Shown in pieces: positions 1 through 5,766 of a stretch of 5,766 nucleotides of DNA (positions within the stretch are counted from its first letter, which is position 1; each line of letters starts with the position of its first letter). The stretch lies in contig CAJWZN010000079.1 in the NCBI GenBank assembly GCA_913050105.1, positions 1 to 5,766 on the forward strand, written 5' to 3'. Made by a program: the position numbers and the translations under genes. The DNA is from an uncultured Synechococcus sp. GTDB taxonomy: Bacteria; Cyanobacteriota; Cyanobacteriia; PCC-6307; Cyanobiaceae. The notes under the pieces were generated by a model that saw only the letters and a list, made by a program, of their open reading frames with translations, made no database searches and was not told where the DNA came from.

Positions 1-863
1 AAATGCAAGGCAAAATCGTCATCGGCGAGGGCGAGCGTGACGAGGCCCCGATGCTCTACATCGGTGAAGAAGTTGGGACCGGCACTGGTCCGGGTGTGGA
101 CTTTGCCGTGGATCCCTGCGAGGGCACCAACCTCTGTGCTTACAGCCAGCGTGGCTCTATGGCAGTACTCGCTGCTTCTGACCGTGGTGGGTTGTTTAAC
201 GCTCCCGACTTTTATATGAAAAAGCTGGCAGCTCCCCCAGCGGCCAAGGGCAAGGTTGATATCCGCAAATCGGCAACTGAAAACATCAAAATTCTTAGTG
301 AGTGTTTAGGTCTTGCTCCTGACGAGCTCACCATCGTTGTGATGGATCGCGCTCGTCACAAGGACTTGATCACTGAAATTCGTGCCACGGGTGCACGTAT
401 TCAACCGATCTCCGACGGCGATGTGCAAGCTGCCATTGCCTGTGGTTTTGCAGGGACTGGCACCCATTGCCTGATGGGTATCGGTGCTGCTCCCGAAGGT
501 GTGATCTCCGCCGCTGCCATGCGCGCTTTGGGTGGTCACTTCCAGGGGCAGTTGGTCTATGACCCAGCCATTGCTCAGACATCCGAGTGGGCGGACATGA
601 CGAAGGAAGGCAACTTGCAGCGTCTGGCCGAGATGGGCATCACCGATCCAGATAAGGTGTATGAGGCCTCGGAACTCGCTTGCGGCGAACACGTTGTTTT
701 TGCTGGAAGCGGCATCACTGATGGACTTCTGTTCAATGGTGTCAAGTTTGAAACTGATTGCACCCGCACCAGCAGCTTGATCATCAGCAACATGAACAAC
801 ACCTGCAGTTTCACCACCACCATCCACATGAAGGATGGAGCTCAGAGCATTGCTCTGAACTGA
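1..863 (+). CDS. glpX: Class II fructose-1,6-bisphosphatase / sedoheptulose-1,7-bisphosphatase, 5'-truncated
   Basis: The product removes the 1-phosphate from fructose-1,6- and, in cyanobacteria, sedoheptulose-1,7-bisphosphate, both Calvin cycle steps in the cytosol. The window opens inside the gene: bases 1-2 finish a codon, and the ATG at 3 is an internal methionine. Visible residues number 286. Cyanobacterial GlpX is about 334 residues, so about 48 are missing. With that offset, the metal and catalytic residues known from E. coli GlpX fall into place: visible E9 in IGEGERDE (E57), D37 and E40 in DPCEGTN (D85, E88), D138 and D140 in SDGD (D186, D188), and E165 in GAAPEG (E213). The D33 equivalent lies outside the window. 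The reading frame is intact to TGA at 861-863. hemA follows after 30 bases, so co-transcription is plausible. The dual FBPase/SBPase activity is a family inference. The identification itself is secure. Confidence 0.96.
   Translation, partial: MQGKIVIGEGERDEAPMLYIGEEVGTGTGPGVDFAVDPCEGTNLCAYSQRGSMAVLAASDRGGLFNAPDFYMKKLAAPPAAKGKVDIRKSATENIKILSECLGLAPDELTIVVMDRARHKDLITEIRATGARIQPISDGDVQAAIACGFAGTGTHCLMGIGAAPEGVISAAAMRALGGHFQGQLVYDPAIAQTSEWADMTKEGNLQRLAEMGITDPDKVYEASELACGEHVVFAGSGITDGLLFNGVKFETDCTRTSSLIISNMNNTCSFTTTIHMKDGAQSIALN
842..858 (+). other. Hairpin at the 3' end of glpX
   Basis: TCAGAGC (842-848) and GCTCTGA (852-858) are perfect complements around a three-base ATT loop. The structure covers the last codons of glpX, ending two bases before the stop codon. 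No T-run follows, so it is not a typical intrinsic terminator. It could affect mRNA decay or processing between glpX and hemA, or it could be a by-product of the codons for QSIAL. The repeat is certain; a function is not. Confidence 0.4.
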
Positions 864-878
864 TCGTCACTCCCGGTT

Positions 879-886
879 GAGAGGAA
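879..886 (+). promoter_or_regulatory. Ribosome binding site of hemA
   Basis: GAGAGGAA ends seven bases before the ATG at 894, a good Shine-Dalgarno match and the clearest one in the window. It fixes the hemA start. Part of it (GAGA, 879-882) could pair weakly with TCTC at 889-892. The adjoining bases 886-896 are complementary to a stretch inside hemA. Confidence 0.7.
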
Positions 887-984
887 CGTCTCCATGCATA
901 TCGCCGTTGTCGGCCTAAGCCATCGCACGGCCCCGGTTGAGATCCGGGAAAAGCTCAGCATCCCTGAGCAAACCATGGAGACGT
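886..984 (+). repeat. 11-base inverted repeat linking the hemA start region to codons 27-31
   Basis: ACGTCTCCATG at 886-896, which includes the hemA start codon, is the exact reverse complement of CATGGAGACGT at 974-984. A loop of 77 bases separates the arms. Beyond one A-C mismatch, bases 881-884 of the Shine-Dalgarno could pair with 986-989, with two of those four pairs being G-U. In mRNA this would bury the start codon and ribosome site. The repeat is seen directly; a regulatory role is inference. Confidence 0.45.
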
Positions 985-2192
985 CTCTTCAATCGCTGCG
1001 CGGCAACGAGCAGGTGATTGAGGCCTCCATCCTCAGCACCTGCAATCGGCTTGAAATTTATACATTGGTTCGAAATCCAGACCTTGGTATTTCCGCAGTC
1101 AATGAATTCCTGAGTGGTCACTCCGGTCTGGAAACCGTAGATCTCTCACCACACCTTTTCAGTTACCACCACGCAGATGCGGTGGACCATCTGATGCGTG
1201 TGGCGGCAGGTCTGGACAGTCTTGTGCTGGGGGAGGGCCAGATCCTTTCCCAGGTCAAAAAAATGATGCGCCTGGGCCAGGAGCACAAATCCCTCGGTCC
1301 GATTCTGAATCGATTGCTGACTCAGGCGGTCAGCACCGGCAAAAGAGTCCGTAGTGAGACCAACCTCGGGACCGGCGCAGTTTCAATCAGCTCGGCTGCT
1401 GTCGAACTCGCTCAGCTCAAGCTCGGGCAGTCCCAAGGGCTTGACCAGCTGGTCACCCTCGAGACTGAACAGATCGCGGTTGTTGGTGCTGGCCGTATGA
1501 GCCGACTGCTGCTTCAACATCTGCAATCGAAAGGAAGTTCAGGTGTAGTGCTGCTGAACCGCACAGTTGAGAGGGCTGAGCTCCTTGCCCGCGACTTCCC
1601 TGACTTACCTGTTCAGTGCCGTCCGCTCACGGAATTGGATCAATACCTGAGCACCTGCTCATTGGTTTTCACCAGCACGGCCGCCGATGAGCCGATTATC
1701 GATGCTGCAAGGCTTCTGCCCCTCAACCGGCGCAGCCGCCTTCGATTGATCGACATCGGAGTACCCAGAAACATCGCTGCGGATGCAGCCGAAGTTGAGG
1801 GCGTGGAATCCCACGATGTGGATGATCTCCAGGAAGTCGTCGCCAGGAATCAGGAGGCCAGGCAAGCCATAGCCCGAGAGGCTGAGGCGCTTCTACAGGA
1901 GGAGGCCAGGCAGTTCCTTGAGTGGTGGGACAGCCTTGAGGCTGTGCCGACCATCAACCGGCTTCGCTCGTCGATGGAAGCCATACGCACGGAAGAACTC
2001 CAGAAGGCACTCAGCCGAATGGGGCCAGACTTTTCTGCCCGCGAACGCAAGGTTGTGGAGGCTCTGAGCAAGGGCATCATCAACAAAATCCTCCACACCC
2101 CTGTGACCCAGCTGCGCGCTCCCATGGCCCGTCAGGATCGTCAGCAGTCGCTTCGCACCGTGGAACGTCTTTTTTCACTCGACGAGGAGTGA
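894..2192 (+). CDS. hemA: Glutamyl-tRNA reductase
   Basis: This NADPH-dependent enzyme reduces glutamyl-tRNA(Glu) to glutamate-1-semialdehyde, the committed step of the C5 route to 5-aminolevulinate and so to heme, chlorophyll and bilins. The 432-residue product is full length for the family. The N-terminal catalytic domain carries GLSHRTAPVEIRE (7-19), the thioester-forming C50 in STCNRLEIY (48-56), H99, and the GLDSLVLGEGQI block (106-117). The Rossmann NADPH domain carries GAGRMS (198-203). The last 120 or so residues form the helical dimerisation region with REAEALLQEEARQFLEWW. The start is supported by the Shine-Dalgarno GAGAGGAA and by the conserved N-terminus. The gene lies 30 bases after glpX and is probably co-transcribed with it, unless a promoter lies inside glpX. 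No key residue is missing. Translational control through the start-site inverted repeat is possible but unproven. Confidence 0.97.
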   Translation: MHIAVVGLSHRTAPVEIREKLSIPEQTMETSLQSLRGNEQVIEASILSTCNRLEIYTLVRNPDLGISAVNEFLSGHSGLETVDLSPHLFSYHHADAVDHLMRVAAGLDSLVLGEGQILSQVKKMMRLGQEHKSLGPILNRLLTQAVSTGKRVRSETNLGTGAVSISSAAVELAQLKLGQSQGLDQLVTLETEQIAVVGAGRMSRLLLQHLQSKGSSGVVLLNRTVERAELLARDFPDLPVQCRPLTELDQYLSTCSLVFTSTAADEPIIDAARLLPLNRRSRLRLIDIGVPRNIAADAAEVEGVESHDVDDLQEVVARNQEARQAIAREAEALLQEEARQFLEWWDSLEAVPTINRLRSSMEAIRTEELQKALSRMGPDFSARERKVVEALSKGIINKILHTPVTQLRAPMARQDRQQSLRTVERLFSLDEE

Positions 2193-2314
2193 GTTCGTCA
2201 AAGAGCGCTGTCGCGAAATGAATCCCAGCAATCTCGACGAATTGCGGTGATTGGACGTTCGAACAGCGACAAACTCCAGTAAGTTCTTGCGGCAACGCCG
2301 ATCTGGATTACGGC
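2193..2314 (+). other. hemA-glgC intergenic leader (122 bases)
   Basis: This is the longest gap in the window. No clear -35/-10 pair, NtcA-type GTA-N8-TAC site or terminator was found. It holds an inverted repeat GCAAT/ATTGC (2228-2232 and 2241-2245, loop of 8) and the palindrome GTTCGAAC (2257-2264). A stem TCACTC/GAGTGA (2175-2180 and 2187-2192) sits just before it, across the hemA stop, but its T-run lies upstream rather than downstream. Two tiny overlapping open frames occur at 2218-2250 and 2247-2282. The glgC frame is open through 2222-2314 but has no ATG, GTG or TTG start there. A glgC promoter or 5'UTR may lie here; that is inference. Confidence 0.4.
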
Positions 2315-3610
<1,296 letters not shown>

Positions 3611-3711
3611 TTAGGACTGCGGTGCTTCATTCCTGACAGAACATCGGGATTGGCAGCAGAAAGGCACTGTCGTGCTCACACTGACGACAATTGTCTGTGG
3701 TTGCCTCGGCC
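3611..3711 (+). promoter_or_regulatory. glgC-gnd intergenic region with palindromes
   Basis: This gap of 101 bases holds several short inverted repeats. GACAATTGTC (3686-3695) is a perfect 10-base palindrome. TGTCGT (3668-3673) pairs with ACGACA (3684-3689). GCAC (3664-3667) pairs with GTGC (3672-3675). GACA or TGTC occurs four times (3635, 3668, 3686, 3692). No convincing -10 box, Shine-Dalgarno or intrinsic terminator was found. It may contain a gnd promoter or operator, but no known regulator's site was recognised. If gnd instead starts at the TTG at 3691, the palindrome straddles that start. Confidence 0.35.
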
Positions 3712-5133
3712 ATGTCCAACAAATCCCACTTCGGTCTGATCGGCCTCGGTGTGATGGGTGAAAATCTCGTCCTTAACGCTGAGCGCAACGGTTTTTCCAG
3801 CGTCGTTTACAACCGCACCTATGCCAAAACTGAGGACTTCCTCAGCGGCCGTGGTCAAGGAAAGCAGATCCAAGGCGCAACCGATCTGCAGGATTTTGTC
3901 GGGAAACTGGAGCGTCCGCGGCGCATCCTGATGATGGTGAAAGCAGGGCCTGCGGTGGACGCCGTTGTGGAGCAAATCTCACCTTTCCTTGAGGAGGGCG
4001 ACCTTCTCATTGACGGTGGCAACTCCGACTATCACGACACTGAACGACGGGTGAAACAGCTGGAAAGCCGCAGTTTCGGCTTCATCGGGATGGGCGTATC
4101 CGGTGGCGCAAAGGGAGCACTCGAAGGTCCAAGCATGATGCCCGGTGGCACCAAGGCGTCCTACGACGCCATCGAAAGCCTGGTGAACAAGATGGCCGCC
4201 CAGGTGGATGACGGGCCATGCGTCACCTACATCGGCCCCGGTGGTTCCGGCCACCTGGTCAAGACCGTCCACAACGGGATCGAATACGGCATCGAACAGA
4301 TCCTGGCCGAGGGATATGACCTGATGAAACGGGTCAAGGGAATGAGCGGCGAGCAGATGGCCGACGTCTTCGCCCATTGGAACGCCAGTGAAGAACTGTC
4401 TTCTTATCTGGTGGAGATCACCGAGGTCTGTCTTCGGACCAAGGACCCCGTGGATGGCGCCGATCTGGTCGAAAAGATCGTTGATCAGGCCGGTCAGAAG
4501 GGTACGGGCCTATGGACTGTGGTGACGGCTCTGAAAATGGGAGCTTCCGTGCCCACCATCTATGCCTCACTGAACGGGAGGGTGATGAGCTCGCTGAAGC
4601 CCGAGCGAGTCAAGGCTGAAACGGTTTTCAAACCGCTGCCGATCAAAGATTTTGATCTGGGAACGATCGACGATGGAATGGCTCCTCTCATGGATGCCAC
4701 GGTTCTCAGCTGCATCGCGAGCTATGCCCAGGGCATGGAGCTGCTGCGCATCGCTTCACAGGATCTTGATTACAAGCTTCACATGCCTTCGATCGCTCAG
4801 ATCTGGAAGGGCGGATGCATCATCCGAGCTCAATTGCTTCAACGCATTCAGGACGCCTACAACCGCGATCCCCAGCTCTCCAATTTGATGCTGGATCCAT
4901 GGTTTGTCGATCAGGTGAACCGACGATTGCCCGGTCTGGCTCAGGTTGTGGCCGGCGCTGCCCAGTCCGGTATTCCCGTTCCCTGCTTCAGCAGCACCCT
5001 GGATTACATCAACAGCTACCGCACCGGACGCCTGCCTCAGAACCTCGTGCAGGCGATGCGCGACTGCTTCGGCTCCCACACCTACCAACGGCTGGACAAA
5101 GAAGGTGCGTTCCACACCGAATGGCTCGGCTGA
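3712..5133 (+). CDS. gnd: 6-phosphogluconate dehydrogenase, decarboxylating
   Basis: The enzyme oxidises 6-phosphogluconate to ribulose-5-phosphate and CO2 while making NADPH, the third step of the oxidative pentose phosphate pathway; it is a cytosolic dimer. From the ATG at 3712 the product has 473 residues, normal for the family. The NADP-binding Rossmann domain shows GLGVMGEN (11-18) and NRT (34-36). Substrate and catalytic motifs follow: DGGNSDY with N104 (101-107), GVSGGAKGALEGPSMMPGG (128-146), K184 with H187, N188 and E191 in HLVKTVHNGIE, and the family signature VDQAGQKGTGLW (257-268). R450 and H456 in RDCFGSH close the site from the partner subunit. An in-frame TTG at 3691 would add seven residues (MSVVASA). 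The ATG is preferred because homologues begin just before HFGLIGLGVMG; neither start has a Shine-Dalgarno. pgl follows after 11 bases, so the two are almost certainly one transcript. Confidence 0.95.
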   Translation: MSNKSHFGLIGLGVMGENLVLNAERNGFSSVVYNRTYAKTEDFLSGRGQGKQIQGATDLQDFVGKLERPRRILMMVKAGPAVDAVVEQISPFLEEGDLLIDGGNSDYHDTERRVKQLESRSFGFIGMGVSGGAKGALEGPSMMPGGTKASYDAIESLVNKMAAQVDDGPCVTYIGPGGSGHLVKTVHNGIEYGIEQILAEGYDLMKRVKGMSGEQMADVFAHWNASEELSSYLVEITEVCLRTKDPVDGADLVEKIVDQAGQKGTGLWTVVTALKMGASVPTIYASLNGRVMSSLKPERVKAETVFKPLPIKDFDLGTIDDGMAPLMDATVLSCIASYAQGMELLRIASQDLDYKLHMPSIAQIWKGGCIIRAQLLQRIQDAYNRDPQLSNLMLDPWFVDQVNRRLPGLAQVVAGAAQSGIPVPCFSSTLDYINSYRTGRLPQNLVQAMRDCFGSHTYQRLDKEGAFHTEWLG

Positions 5134-5144
5134 GCTGAAATCCG

Positions 5145-5766
5145 ATGACCAATTACCGCATCGAGCGGGCCAGCGATGCAACTGCGCTAGCCCGCCTGGC
5201 AGCTGAGTGGATTGCAGCACAGATCAGTCTCGTGCTCGATCAGCGAGATCGGTGTTGCATCGCTCTCTCCGGAGGCAGCACCCCAGCTCGGGCCTACACC
5301 CTTTTGGGTCAGGAACGAATTCCATGGGATCGCGTTGATGTGGTGCTGGGAGATGAGCGCTGGGTTGCGTCAGACGATCCCTCCAGCAACGCTCTCATGC
5401 TTCGCCAGACGCTGATGAAGCAGGGTCCTGGTTCCGCTGCCGTCTTTCATCCAGTACCCACGATCGATTTGGCGAATGCCGAGGCCAGTGCTGCAGCGTT
5501 GGCTGAGCTGTCGGATCGACTCTGTACCGGCCAACCCCCGGTGTTTGACGTGATGCTGTTGGGGCTTGGAGATGATGGCCACACTGCCTCACTGTTCCCC
5601 GGCACCGAGGCCACATCCGTCACTGATCAATGGGCAACCGTGGGTCGTGGCAAGGGGCTGGACCGGATCACCCTCACGGCTCCTGTTCTCAGCGCCGCTC
5701 GCGAGGTCATGTTCCTGGTGAGCGGTTCAGGGAAGCGTCAAGCGTTACAGCGTCTGGTTGATCCGC
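5145..5766 (+). CDS. pgl: 6-phosphogluconolactonase, 3'-truncated by the window edge
   Basis: The enzyme hydrolyses 6-phosphogluconolactone to 6-phosphogluconate, supplying the substrate of the gnd product just upstream. The frame was read by hand from the ATG at 5145, and no stop occurs before the window ends: 207 complete codons plus one base. Family members of the Pgl/DevB type are about 235-240 residues, so roughly 30 are missing. Motifs present are LSGGSTP (41-47), GDERWV (69-74), SSN (80-82), the active-site block LGLGDDGHTASLFPG (139-153), and the C-terminal RITLTAPVL strand with FLVSGSGKR. The region resembles the glucosamine-6-phosphate isomerase fold, but GDERWV with DDGHTASLFP points to the lactonase. 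The start lies 11 bases after the gnd stop with only a weak ribosome site, which suits translation coupled to gnd. The symbol devB is also used. Confidence 0.94.
   Translation, partial: MTNYRIERASDATALARLAAEWIAAQISLVLDQRDRCCIALSGGSTPARAYTLLGQERIPWDRVDVVLGDERWVASDDPSSNALMLRQTLMKQGPGSAAVFHPVPTIDLANAEASAAALAELSDRLCTGQPPVFDVMLLGLGDDGHTASLFPGTEATSVTDQWATVGRGKGLDRITLTAPVLSAAREVMFLVSGSGKRQALQRLVDP

Noticed and set aside
306..827. A 173-codon open frame on the minus strand opposite glpX.
   Set aside because: It lies wholly within a well-supported gene, has no recognisable motif, and arises from the codon pattern of the sense strand.
1442..1455. The 14-base perfect palindrome TGACCAGCTGGTCA inside hemA.
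   Set aside because: One such palindrome is expected roughly once in every 16,000 positions, so finding one in this window is not surprising, and it lies in coding sequence with no nearby promoter.
2170..2192. T-run and stem at the end of hemA as a terminator.
   Set aside because: The six T residues come before the stem rather than after it, and read on the minus strand the stem is followed by A residues, so neither strand fits an intrinsic terminator.
2251..2284. TTGGAC at 2251-2256 as a -35 box for glgC.
   Set aside because: No acceptable -10 hexamer lies 16-18 bases downstream, so a promoter call would be guesswork.
3979..4377. A 132-codon minus-strand open frame opposite gnd.
   Set aside because: It is antisense to conserved catalytic segments of gnd and shows no family motif.
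4756..5220. A 154-codon minus-strand open frame across the gnd-pgl junction.
   Set aside because: It overlaps two genes supported by strong motifs, and its composition is that of a reverse-complement shadow.

Overview
The window looks like ordinary chromosomal DNA from a unicellular marine cyanobacterium of the Synechococcus/Prochlorococcus type. The base composition is moderately high in G+C, by eye and not counted. The protein sequences fit that group: a class II GlpX-type FBPase/SBPase, a C5-pathway glutamyl-tRNA reductase, and an ADP-glucose pyrophosphorylase with the cyanobacterial 3-PGA-site lysines. The order glpX-hemA-glgC-gnd-pgl is, from memory, the arrangement seen in marine picocyanobacteria. 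No search was possible, so the genus is an inference.

Layout: five genes, all on the + strand, nearly back to back. Bases 1-863 are the 3' part of glpX, lacking about 48 N-terminal codons. After 30 bases with a good Shine-Dalgarno comes hemA (894-2192). A 122-base gap leads to glgC (2315-3610). A 101-base gap with several short inverted repeats leads to gnd (3712-5133, or 3691 if a TTG start is used). After 11 bases pgl begins (5145) and runs off the right edge, lacking roughly its last 30 codons. No tRNA, rRNA, CRISPR array, insertion sequence, phage gene or convincing intrinsic terminator was seen. No gene-free stretch exceeds 122 bases.

How the genes fit together: four of the five products handle central carbon in a photosynthetic cell. 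GlpX performs the two bisphosphatase steps of the Calvin cycle. GlgC commits glucose-1-phosphate to glycogen in the light. Pgl and Gnd are the second and third steps of the oxidative pentose phosphate pathway, which makes NADPH from stored sugar in the dark. HemA is the committed step to heme, chlorophyll and bilins. The block therefore places carbon fixation, storage, night-time oxidation and pigment supply side by side. zwf is not in the window.

No new biological system is evident. The observation most worth following is an 11-base perfect inverted repeat that could pair the hemA start codon region with codons 27-31 of the same gene. Others are a 9-bp hairpin inside glgC, a hairpin across the end of glpX, and the cluster of GACA/TGTC repeats before gnd. 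All are seen in the sequence, but their function is conjecture.
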